Shown here: one piece after another, positions 55,230-64,000 of the stretch
Layout: the number at the start of each line of letters is the position of its first letter
Numbering within the stretch: position 1 is the stretch's first letter
The notes under the pieces: model-generated
What the model saw: only the letters and a program-made list of their open reading frames with translations
Told to the model about the DNA's origin: nothing
The model's database searches: none
Program-made: the position numbers and the translations under genes
NCBI GenBank assembly: GCA_030159075.1
Contig: BROG01000299.1
Span: 259,501-323,500, forward strand
Direction: 5' to 3'
Source of the DNA: Atrina japonica
Taxonomy: Eukaryota > Mollusca > Bivalvia > Pterioida > Pinnidae
Length of the DNA: 64,000 nucleotides

Positions 55230-55500
55230 AGGCTCTCATTGGCTCGTTATTCAAGATGGCCGCACTACAAACTTCCGCTTCCGTTCATAGACACAGCCCC
55301 GAGCTCATCGATTGGCTCTTTCTACCAGTCACCTTGGAAAAATGATCTCACTTCCGGTATGACGTACTTCCGATATGACCTCACTTCCGGTATGACGCAC
55401 TACCGCTTGTGACGTCACAGGTGGTTCCATGGCGTTCCATTTGAATTGACCAATCAGAAGCCAGGATTCTGATGACGTCATCAGTGGCGGAAAATTCAAA
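55230..55500 (+). promoter_or_regulatory. Promoter-like cluster of ETS, CRE, CCAAT and YY1 motifs
   Basis: Within 270 bp: a YY1-like CAAGATGGCCGC at 55252; inverted CCAAT boxes (ATTGG) near 55238 and 55309 and a forward CCAAT near 55449; ETS sites ACTTCCGC near 55270 and three tandem units of about 16 bp (ACTTCCGGTATGACGT, ACTTCCGATATGACC, ACTTCCGGTATGACGC) at 55349-55397; and CRE palindromes TGACGTCA near 55409 and 55472. The stretch is GC-richer than its surroundings. These are typical of TATA-less housekeeping promoters, often bidirectional. No confirmed gene is attached. Confidence 0.6.
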
Positions 55501-55559
55501 TGGCACACTAGGGAGCTGCCTATTACTTCTCACGAAACTGTGCATGCGATCTATTTTCA

Positions 55560-55631
55560 TTGTTTTCATATGCCTTTTGATTACTCATTAAATATTTACG
55601 ACATAGGAGGATCTAGATTTTCTTAAATGGT
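55560..55631 (+). other. Possible first exon ending ATG|GTGAGT
   Basis: Downstream of the promoter-like cluster, TTTTCTTAAATGGTGAGTGT places an ATG directly before a consensus donor. If it is used, only the start codon lies in this exon. No matching downstream coding exon can be proved, though a candidate acceptor is at 63501. Confidence 0.25.
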
Positions 55632-55639
55632 GAGTGTTT

Positions 55640-57010
55640 TTAGGCTGGTGACATAAATTTATATTATTTTGCGATGCAATGCATACATCATGAAAAGCTG
55701 TCTGAGGATTTTATTTTGAGTGGGTGTAAATTTAAAAATTATTCGCCGAGCAGAGCACGGCCTGAAATTTTGTGAAAGTTTGGGAAATTTTCCGATCTTT
55801 TACAGAAAAATGGTTTCACGCCTATTTCAGCTTTAGGGACACACCCTCCCTGGTCACTGCACATAATTTTAAGTGTTTGATTAAATGTGAGGCAATATTT
55901 CATTAGGAGGTAATGTTTACGCATCTAATAAAAACTATAATTTTTGAAATTTGGAAACCAGTAGAAGCATTTTTCTACGTCCAGACGCAAAATACGCCTA
56001 GTAATCCGCTCGTAAATCACACTGATTACCGTTCTGAAAAGAAGTTTGAATCAGCGAAAAGTTAACTAAAATTGGGTCAGACATTCAATTAGGACCTCTT
56101 TATCGTAAAAAATATTTTGTTGATATATCATGTTCCCACTTTTTTATTTAACGGGGGTTTTACCTGATAATGCCCACTTTTTGGTAAAACCCGTGGTAAA
56201 TCAAAAAATTGGAACATGATAGATAGATTGATTTGGAAGCCCAGTGACATATTCTCTAGCTTTCAGACACAAAAATCATCGTTTCCCAATGGTCCATCTG
56301 GGTATACTTTCCAGAAATGATCAATTTTAAAAGTTCATAGAGTTATTATCACATTGCGACTCGTTTTTATTCCGGCCAAGTATTTTATGAAATTGACAAA
56401 TTTTTGTCGTACACGTGAAAATGGTGCGTTCATTCTGTTTAAAGATCTTGATATCATCGATGATTAAATTTTCAGATCTTTAGCTGATAATAACCCAGAA
56501 GAACATCGTTTACATTTTGATCAAATGCAAATTTTGTTTACAAACAAATGTTCCTATTCATACATGCTGAAAAAAATAACATCGGCGGAATAACAACTCC
56601 TAAGTTTCTTCCGCAGAGGAGTCTGGTGCACGCACAACGGAAGGCCTCGGGTACCAGGCAATGAGGCGGGGCCAATATAGTAGGCGTGTCGAACAATCAC
56701 CCAACCAGGATTGTTAACCTTTATTGCACACCTCGTAAAAAAAAAAAAACGGAGGACAAGGCTGAAGATTAAAATCGTAAAAGAAAACGGCAGTCCCGAA
56801 CCCGAATCTTGAAAAAAATAATTAGCGTGTGCACTTTCAAAACAGGGGAGTTAAAAATTAGGACTGGGATTTCCAACGAACTACTAATAAATTGGTGTGG
56901 CCTTATATACGTGTATTATTATATGCCTGTATTTTTGTTTATCTACCGTAAATCAATTTTATATCGAGATTTATTAATTTGCGTGTAAATTCGCAAATAC
57001 TCGCAAATAT
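55640..57010. other. Intergenic or intronic, no coding signal
   Basis: AT-rich. Inverted GGGGGTTTTACC and GGTAAAACCC words near 56155-56195 form a small hairpin. Nothing else recognised. Confidence 0.4.
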
Positions 57011-57011
57011 G

Positions 57012-57102
57012 CAAGCCTTTCAATTCTACAGACCATAATAGACTGGTCTTAAATAATACAAACGGACATATTACTAAGATATTCAGGGGTGAAAGGTTTA
57101 AA
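57012..57102. mobile_element. Mini-MITE, group 2
   Basis: GCCTTTCAATTCTACAGACC, ATAATAGACTGGTCTTAAAT, and TTCAGGGGTGAAAGGTTTAA. Confidence 0.72.
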
Positions 57103-57242
57103 TTAATTTTGTCATATCGGAATTAGTTTATTTGCACAAACAATAATACTTGCCTGCAACACTCGAAAATTAAGTCTTTTGCAGCTTCTCCATGTTAGCA
57201 AATTGATGTATTCGCCGATGTGTCCGAAAAGGCTGTTACGAA

Positions 57243-57333
57243 TTATCCCTTTCCACCCTACGTTTCTAGAGAGTATGGTCTTTTCTGTTGTTTAGACTGG
57301 TCCATTGTGGTCTGTAGGGTTGAAAGGGTTATA
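57243..57333. mobile_element. Mini-MITE, group 2, inverse copy
   Basis: TTATCCCTTTCCACCCTACG at the left and TCTGTAGGGTTGAAAGGGTT at the right, with GTTTAGACTGGTCCATTGTG inside. It lies 140 bp from another group 2 copy in opposite orientation. Confidence 0.75.
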
Positions 57334-58090
57334 CTGTACTGATTTATCGTATACACCTACATGTCTTTACTGTATGTTCCGAAAAATCATTTACCGTAAA
57401 CCTTCCATTGACAGCACAATCTTTATAAAAGTACTTGGGAATGTTTATGCCCAGTTCAAAGTTCTTTTCAGACAATTTCGTAAAAATATGTAAATTTGTT
57501 CATCCATTATGTTATAAAGAAAACAAATACAATAGATATAATAATATTTATTATTGATCATTCACTGTGGCATATTTCAAGGAAAGGGTAAGTTCCAGAA
57601 AAAGGTTACAGTGCATTCAATTCAGTTTACACGGACATAATCCGGAAGTCTTGGTGCTTTGATCACTTCCGGTATAAATGGAGTTTAAGTGGACGAAATT
57701 TTGACCATGGAGGTCATTTTCTGGTCAATAACGATAACTGAATAACGCGTTTGACTGTTATAAATAACATATTTGTTTCATGTAGTGTTATTATTGAAAC
57801 TATCAAAATTACAAGGTCACAAAATAATTGGTCGATTTTAAAGCTTGCATAAGGAATCCTATTTGATCTCAAAATTCGGTGCCAACATGCGATTATATAA
57901 AACGGGTAATTTATCTGTCAAGTTTGGTGTTTGTGACTTTCTGAATATCATTTATTTTTCAGTTAGTTATGTTCATGTACAAATTGAATGAAAATACCTT
58001 GAATATCCAAGAATATGCACTTGTCAAACAAATTTGCTAACCTGTATGTCGAATAACGAATTCAAACGTCATTGCAACAATGTAAACAAC
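57334..58090. other. Intergenic, no gene seen
   Basis: AT-rich with two ETS-like ACTTCCGGTA/CCGGAAG words near 57645-57675. No coding signal. Confidence 0.4.
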
Positions 58091-58094
58091 AACA

Positions 58095-58107
58095 GCTACT
58101 ACTACTG

Positions 58108-58189
<82 letters not shown>

Positions 58190-58206
58190 ATCACTGCTAC
58201 TACTAA
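58095..58206. repeat. (TAC)n microsatellite
   Basis: About 33 nearly perfect TAC/CTA triplets with rare GCTAC variants. It gives a poly-Tyr artefact in one frame. Confidence 0.96.
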
Positions 58207-59431
58207 ACCTCCTCCATTCGCCATGTTTACAAACAATGCAATCTAATTAAAGACCGATCTTTCATCGCTACAGTTTTCTGATATGTCGCGTAGAGGATCT
58301 AATGAAGTAAGCTTCGAGTGACACTCATAGGTGTGTACTGTTCGACCAATGAAAATATGATTTACAAAATTTTGAAAGTTTTTTGGCGGTAGAGACGATA
58401 TGTCTGGCACCACCAACCTGTGGTGTAACTGTCTTGTCAAAATAGTAGGGATCAGAAAAGGGCCAATTCTTCGGCTGTGTGGGGCAAAGAAAAGTGTGTT
58501 TTAGTATTTAAATCAAAATGGCCAGATTAAATGACATTCTACAAGTATATTTATTCATTAATATTTCTGTAAATCTAATTTTTAAAGAATTCAAAGGGGG
58601 GGTGGTTATAGTTTCAATGGATTTCCATCGAACCCTGGCCTCCTTAGGTACGTCTCCTTGCTGCAACAGAATAAATTACAAGAATACAAAAATACATAAA
58701 TCATAAAAGACAAATAAATGAAAAAGAAATCCAATAATAATAATAATAATAATAATAGTAACAATAAAAATGAATTAAATAACAAACAATTAACACAGCA
58801 TATATATTGAACAAACCTTTATTTATTGACAATCGCAGTGAAATAGCCTATACTGTCACACGCGCCCATTGTACTTATTCTACAAGAGTTCATGTGTGTT
58901 TATAGATAAAAAGACACGGTAAACAAAACACGTACACATGATACAGATCTAATACTTGAAATATTCTTTCAAGCGACTTGTAACAACTTTCATAGAAAAC
59001 ACAATGCCTTTGTTTGCACGTACTGTGTCTAAAAAGAATGAAAATGTTATTTTTGGACCTTAAACCAATCAATCGAGCACTTATCATTATTTCTATCAAC
59101 AACCCATAAATAGTTGAGTGTTTTATTCTTTTGTGATGCAAAGTTGTGTGTCCATGTTGACTATATTGTATCCAGAGCATGAAAGCAAATCTCTGTCCTT
59201 CGGAAAATAAAAAGATTACTCTTAAAGAGGAAACTTTCTCCAATCTGTAGTTTTTATCTTACCTTTACTAGACCCATTTGTGGATATGCTTGTGTGTGGA
59301 ACAATTCATCTTTATAAGTGGTCGGAAAGCTCGAAAAATCACAGTTGGAAGCAGCGGTAATTGCAACTCGACTCCTCATACTGTATATTGTAGCAGAATC
59401 TCTTTTCTATTCGAAACCGGGTGGGATATAT
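58207..59431. other. Intergenic with short repeats
   Basis: A CTGATATGTCGC repeat (about 58245-58300) and a (TAA)n run near 58733-58757. The minus-strand frame 58890-59243 has no recognisable domain. Confidence 0.4.
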
Positions 59432-59520
59432 GACTCATTCACCCCTAAAGACACATTTGGACTGGTCTAAGTCATTGATATACTGAAGGGTCCATTGATT
59501 TTCAGGGGTTGATGAGTTAA
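59432..59520. mobile_element. TTAA-ended mini-MITE, group 1, inverse copy
   Basis: GACTCATTCACCCCTAAAGA at the left, core TTGGACTGGTCTAAGTCATT, and CAGGGGTTGATGAGTTAA at the right. Confidence 0.75.
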
Positions 59521-59591
59521 AATCAAGACGACACAAGAAAAGACTCTTTATGTTATAGTAACTTCAGGATGGGTTCACACCAGTGCATATT

Positions 59592-59820
59592 AAATTGCCG
59601 AGTGGTTGGTCTCTCACTTCTGATCAGCGCAGGTTTGAGCCCACTTGGAACTTAAGTTGATATTTGTAAGAAAGTTTGCCAGTTTACTTGCTGTAGGCCA
59701 GTGGTCTCTTCCGGGGTACCTTGTTACATTTCTCCTCCACAATTAAGAATCGTAAAAGACTTCGTGGTTCAAAGCGCGATGCTCCAACCATTTAGTCACG
59801 GATGCCTGGTTTTACATTAA
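59592..59820 (+). mobile_element. tRNA-derived SINE, family C
   Basis: Head with A-box TGCCGAGTGGTTGG and B-box-like GGTTTGAGCCCA. Body with GTAAGAAAGTTTGCCAGTTT, GCTGTAGGCCAGTGGTCTCT, TTCCGGGGTACC and TTTCTCCTCCACAATTAAG. The tail is unclear. This SINE style is widespread in bivalves. Confidence 0.65.
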
Positions 59821-61337
59821 CATGTTGTAATACAGGCACTGAATACAAGTTTTCCTATTGATGAATTCCTATCCCATAATAGTTTACTTCTTTATTTTTT
59901 TAACATTTAGATTGATATACAATAACAAAGAAGAGATACTTTATGTGTATTTAAATTAGTGCACTCATATTTTAGCGATTTCAGGGGGGTATGGACTTAA
60001 TTAGTACAATCTTGAATTGCGTAATTAATTTCATTGGCTTTGTCGTGTTTAAAGAATGACAGGACGGAGAAATTTTAGCGCTGCCCTTGAATTAGCACAA
60101 TGACTTTAGCGGCAACAGCGCTAATATTAGAATACCGCTAAAATAAGTACACGTACAGTACACACAGACATAAGCGTTCTAAAATCACTATATATTTTGT
60201 GAAAATTACTTGAGAAACATGGTTTGGCAATTATTCACTTGCAATTAATTCAGCCATGATATTTGCCTAATTATGCATATCACACTAGACTTGACCTCAT
60301 TTTCACAAAATGTACAGGAATATATGATTTTTAAGACTGTGTATAGTTTTTATTTGTTATTGTACACCAAGTAAAAGTACGCGTAGTTAAAGTGGGAAAG
60401 TTTATGGTTTAAAATCGCGATTCTCTAACCATTTGGCGATGGACGTCCCTCTCTAAAGTAATATATGAAGATTATTGATGTAGATAAACAAGATGCTATA
60501 ACGTTATGACTATCAGATCAGAGATTACGTAGTTTATCTTATACTGCATGATAAATGGGATAGAATTTACAAACCACAACGGCGGGTCATATGACAATAA
60601 CTATTGCATTCTCTAACAGAGTGTAAAACGATGGATGCCAAATTATTGTGTTCAAAGCTATCGGTAGTACGAGGATGTATAATCATTTATCGCAGTTTAT
60701 CTGGATTTTAAACTACTATGAAATAGATGATTTGATTTGTAACCATTTCACAGGAAGGACATCATAACTGATTTGTTAGTGTGATCGTCGTCCCGCCAGG
60801 AATATTTCGCAACTATTCAATGACTTTCGAATTAGACTTTGGCGGTAAATTTTAAACGATGGAAGAGAACACAAACATATTCTACCGACCGCTCATACCT
60901 TCCATGAGTCCGTAGTCAAATTCAGAGATGGGACCAGGTGCCTTGGAAGAATAAACAATCTCGTACCCCCTGAGTCAGCAGTTATGAAGATGGACACATG
61001 ACACGGGATCAACAACACATCAAATTAAGTTTGTAAATGGCAAGATTCCATCTTGTGTTATCCAGTAATCTGTTAAAAAATTATTGTATACCTAGAAATT
61101 TTCCCTCCCGTTTAATTTTAGCCCGATGAGAGGGCGAATTTAATACGTTTATGTAGTGCTATGTGATAAGCCCAAATTACATAAAGTTTGTAAACATATG
61201 GAACATATATAAATTTTGTATTAGAATTTTACATAATAATACACAATGTATAAAAATTTCAGAGATTGTGTTTGTGTAATGTTCCCCTGATTTGCTTATT
61301 GACTCTTGAACCTCCTGGCTATTAATAGTATGTATCT

Positions 61338-61340
<3 letters not shown>
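59821..61340. other. Repeat-rich intergenic stretch
   Basis: Includes an eroded TAAAGGGGCA-type MITE (about 60150-60410), a short family R tail fragment on minus (about 60915-61000) and a TTTTCGCCC-type fragment near 61087-61145. No gene. Confidence 0.45.

Positions 61341-61430
<90 letters not shown>
61341..61430. repeat. (AT)n microsatellite
   Basis: A perfect AT run of about 45 units. Confidence 0.97.
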
Positions 61431-61433
<3 letters not shown>

Positions 61434-61859
61434 AGTCTATAAATTAATATACAACTCGTCGCGTAATGGCGTAAATCATAAGTTAAAGCGAAATGAATAC
61501 CTTACACACGACATGAAATAAAATACATTTTCAAGCAAAAGAATTACAGAATTGGGATATTTATTCATTATTCTAATAAAACCATAAAAGTAAGGAAACC
61601 ATAGAGGTTACCAGGATTCGAAATTTACTTAATACTCAAGCTCAATTTTTATTTTAATATTTTGTCTACAAAATTGTTTGCAAAATTTGGATGTGACTAA
61701 ATAAGAATCACATTATTATTTTCCATTTATATATCTAAAAGCAATGGTTCATATTTATGATAAACCGTTTAATACTCAAAATATGAATACGAACTCGATC
61801 TAGTTTGGGATATTACTGAAGTTTTCCTCAAAAGAGCAATGCTCTTTAAGGTATCCGTT

Positions 61860-62095
61860 TATAAGTAAAAATGAAGAAGTACCAATCAATAATTAAAAAC
61901 TCAAGTCCATTATAACACGACGAATTAGATGTACAAATGGTCTCAACATGAAGAACAATTACGAATCCCAAACGGAATAAGACCAGTTGTCCGGAAGGAG
62001 TCAGCGTCTTCTGCTGGCATGCCACACCCTTCGCAAATGTTCCATGGAAACCTTTCTAGTTCGTGAACGGGTCAAATTCGGTAATTGAGTATGTT
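61860..62095 (-). mobile_element. Retroelement family S, tail fragment
   Basis: AAGTAAAAATGAAGAAGTAC, CAACATGAAGAACAATTACG, CAGTTGTCCGGAAGGAGTCA and TGTTCCATGGAAACCTTTCT, parallel to 51005-51250. Confidence 0.65.
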
Positions 62096-62454
62096 AAATT
62101 CAGATAAATTGTCACAATCTCGGCAAATTCCAGAAAAAAATTTCATTGCAATATCATAAAAGTAAATTTTCTTTAGAAGAAAGTCTTATAATTGATATTA
62201 ATAAATATTTGTAAATGATTATTGTACAGAAATCATCAAACAATTACAACAACTATGTTTTTACGTTTAATGTCATCGAAATTTAACTCCATGATTAGTG
62301 CTTTGGCAAGTATAAATCCAAAATAACAATGTGCAAGATTTTTTTCACCTTCGATATTTGGTCCCTAAAAACCTTATATTTGTTTATGGGACATACCTAT
62401 CTATCATAAAATATAATCATTAAAGTACCCTACCAGGCATCAAATTTTGACCTT
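62096..62454. other. Intergenic, no gene seen
   Basis: AT-rich spacer between two retroelement tails. Confidence 0.4.
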
Positions 62455-62815
62455 TTATACAATGGATACCGCGTTTAATGTCAACGTTCCGCAAATTTTA
62501 CGGTCGAAAAAATAGTCTTGTTTGCGACTACTCTGTTTCACTAAGTGAAATGTTGAGTTGCCTTTTCGTTGGCGGTTGTTGAGACGTCTGTACCAATTGT
62601 GACGAGGATACACTCCTCACTTGTTTCATTGGACTTGACTGTGGACTCACGGCGGGTGTGACCGGTCGACAGGGGATGCTTACTCCTCCATGGCACCTGA
62701 TCCCACCTGTTGGTTTCCAGAGGTCCGTGTTTGTCCATTTTTACCGGATTTGTATCTATATCCTGGACATTCTATTAATTTATACTTTGGTATCTGAAAT
62801 TTTTATATTGATACT
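62455..62815 (+). mobile_element. Retroelement family R, truncated copy
   Basis: Starts within the coding remnant (CCGCGTTTAATGTCAACGTT, CCGCAAATTTTACGGTCG) and runs through the whole tail (GCGGGTGTGACCGGTCGACA, CATGGCACCTGATCCCACCT, TTCCAGAGGTCCGTGTTTG, CCTGGACATTCTATTAAT). It is the best-preserved tail and a good template for the family. Confidence 0.78.
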
Positions 62816-62866
62816 CAAAATATGAATAGGAACTCGAACTACTTTGGGATATTACTGAAGTCTTCT

Positions 62867-62957
62867 TTAACCCATTTACCCCTAAAGACACATTTGGACT
62901 GGTCTAAGTCATTGATTTACAGAAGAGTCCATTGTTTTTCAGGGGTTGATGAGTTAA
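62867..62957. mobile_element. TTAA-ended mini-MITE, group 1, clearest copy
   Basis: 91 bp with perfect TTAA at both edges: TTAACCCATTTACCCCTAAA at the left and TTCAGGGGTTGATGAGTTAA at the right. Confidence 0.8.
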
Positions 62958-63501
62958 ACTGTAATTATTTTACAAAGGTATGTCCGTCCTCAAAATAAAG
63001 ATGTCCAGTTGCACGATAAAATTTTTGGTGTTTTCTTGAAATCATAGAAAGTAAGTGTTTGTCCAATGTTCACTAGATTTGTGTATTTGTCTCATGGATA
63101 TCCTGAAGATAAATACAGTAAAAACTACCACTCTTGGTTCAGCCAAAATTTCACATTGTAAAGAGGTTTGAAAATATGGTGAGGGAAACCTTAAATGAAA
63201 TTATAGCGAAAATTGGAAAAGTGGACTTTCAGAAATTGTGGCGATAAGCCAAATGGCAAATGAAATATAGAAGTCGGGGGGGGGGGGTGTTATAAAAAGG
63301 TTTTACTGTTCTTTGGTATTTGTGATCTTTACGATTATTGAGTAAATTTGGTAACTTCGGACCCTAATTATTTAAAGAACTATATTTTGTCTATCCCCTC
63401 GTCTATTTCTTCTTTCAATCTTAAATATTTAACAAAATCAGAAACACGTATAATGCATTCGTCTATCATTTGAATCAAGTAGTTTTTCTTTTGCTGTACA
63501 G
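62958..63501. other. Intergenic or intronic stretch
   Basis: Holds a short family R end (about 63060-63125), a G-run near 63276 and a fragment matching one end of the GCCCGAAGTCACC MITE (TGAGTAAATTTGGTAACTTC, near 63340). The last 20 bases form a pyrimidine-rich splice-acceptor-like sequence. Confidence 0.45.
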
Positions 63502-63701
63502 GAAATGCGCGAGAAAAAAACCACTCTCAGTACAAACGTATCGGAGGAAACAGTAGCGGTATCAAGCTTCAAACTCTTCAAAGGATTTCCTCTACACATC
63601 CAAGGACAGATCTTATGACAAACATTTTGAATAGAGAATACATGAAACTTGAAGAGATTCTCTATGTATTTTCGGTTTTATCAATGACAAAAATCGGCTG
63701 A
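63502..63701 (+). CDS. Possible terminal coding exon, protein unknown
   Basis: After a good acceptor (TTTTTCTTTTGCTGTACAG), two frames are open. One, needing one base from a preceding exon, stays open for 66 codons to TGA at 63699, immediately followed by AATAAA at 63703. It includes YKRIGGNSSGIKLQTLQRIS and NILNREYMKLEEILYVFS. The other, phase 0, runs 38 codons to TGA at 63616 and begins EMREKKTTLSTNVSEETVAV. Neither is recognised. An upstream partner exon is not identified, so this is a candidate only. Confidence 0.35.
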
Positions 63702-64000
63702 TAATAAAGAAACAGAGGTGTCTCTTTTTCTTACTTGAAAGATTCTAGTTGCGATGTTTACGAGACATACAATGAGCGTTTATATTTATGACTTAAACCG
63801 TGTAAACAAGTTTAACATAGACAGTATGTTTCTATACATTTTGATTATCACAGGAATCTATTGTTTCAACAATATAACGTTGTTTGTAACTATGTACAGA
63901 ATTGTCATTATGATGTGTGAATGGTAGGGGTCGGGATCCCATAAAACATAAACCGCTGGATCATTTCCCAATCAGAGAGTTCAAAAATAATTTTTATGCG
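63702..64000. other. Right edge, possible 3' UTR
   Basis: An AATAAA at 63703 follows the candidate exon. Nothing else is recognisable. Confidence 0.35.

Noticed and set aside
58034..58246. Poly-tyrosine protein
   Set aside because: Translation of a (TAC)n microsatellite, and flanking sequence shows no coding signal.
58890..59243. 117-codon minus-strand frame
   Set aside because: Hydrophobic and Cys/His-rich by chance composition, with no family resemblance or splice context.

Overview
This is a eukaryotic genomic window. It is strongly AT-rich, intron-bearing and crowded with repeats. The spliced genes, the tRNA-headed SINEs, the molluscan-style retroelement tails and the many short TTAA- or TA-flanked inverted-repeat elements point to a lophotrochozoan, most likely a bivalve mollusc. 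The species cannot be fixed from the sequence alone. There are no operons, and most long open frames are repeat artefacts.

Only two protein genes can be assembled with confidence, both on the + strand. Gene 1 (17822-22566, three coding exons, 283 aa) encodes a four-span membrane protein of claudin/PMP22 type with a Pro/Tyr-rich cytoplasmic tail. Gene 2 (30887-47986) is a member of the AIG1/ADTRP (Far-17a/AIG1) family of integral-membrane hydrolases, which cleave fatty-acid esters of hydroxy fatty acids. Gene 2 has five shared exons (2-6) and three different first coding exons (30887, 37699, 38127). All three end in the same phase, and each carries the catalytic Thr in a KYLTF motif. The catalytic His is the first codon of shared exon 4. 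The gene can therefore make three enzymes that differ in their first 50-53 residues but share the rest. A decayed copy of the region around the third first exon lies just downstream of it. This is the most interesting feature of the window.

Layout. 1-8.7 kb: microsatellites, SINEs, retroelement tails and a 217-bp duplication. 9.0-11.3 kb: a 37/38-bp satellite of about 60 units, interrupted by a retroelement tail. 12.4-13.1 kb: a retroelement with a recognisable coding remnant. 14.8-16.9 kb: a broken non-LTR reverse transcriptase. 17.8-22.6 kb: gene 1. 22.6-30.8 kb: repeats, including a 21-bp minisatellite at 28.1-29.1 kb. 30.9-48.0 kb: gene 2, whose introns are packed with MITEs and SINEs. 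48-55 kb: retroelement debris and an inverted-repeat element. 55.23-55.63 kb: a promoter-like stretch with clustered ETS, CRE, CCAAT and YY1 motifs. 55.6-64 kb: repeats, ending in a possible terminal exon at 63.5 kb.

The two genes show no functional link. The mobile-element content is dominated by non-autonomous families: three SINE families, a group of about 90-bp TTAA-ended MITEs, several TA/CAGT-ended MITEs and two retroelement tail families. Exon calls rest on splice-site consensus, phase continuity and family resemblance recalled from memory. No transcript or database search was available.
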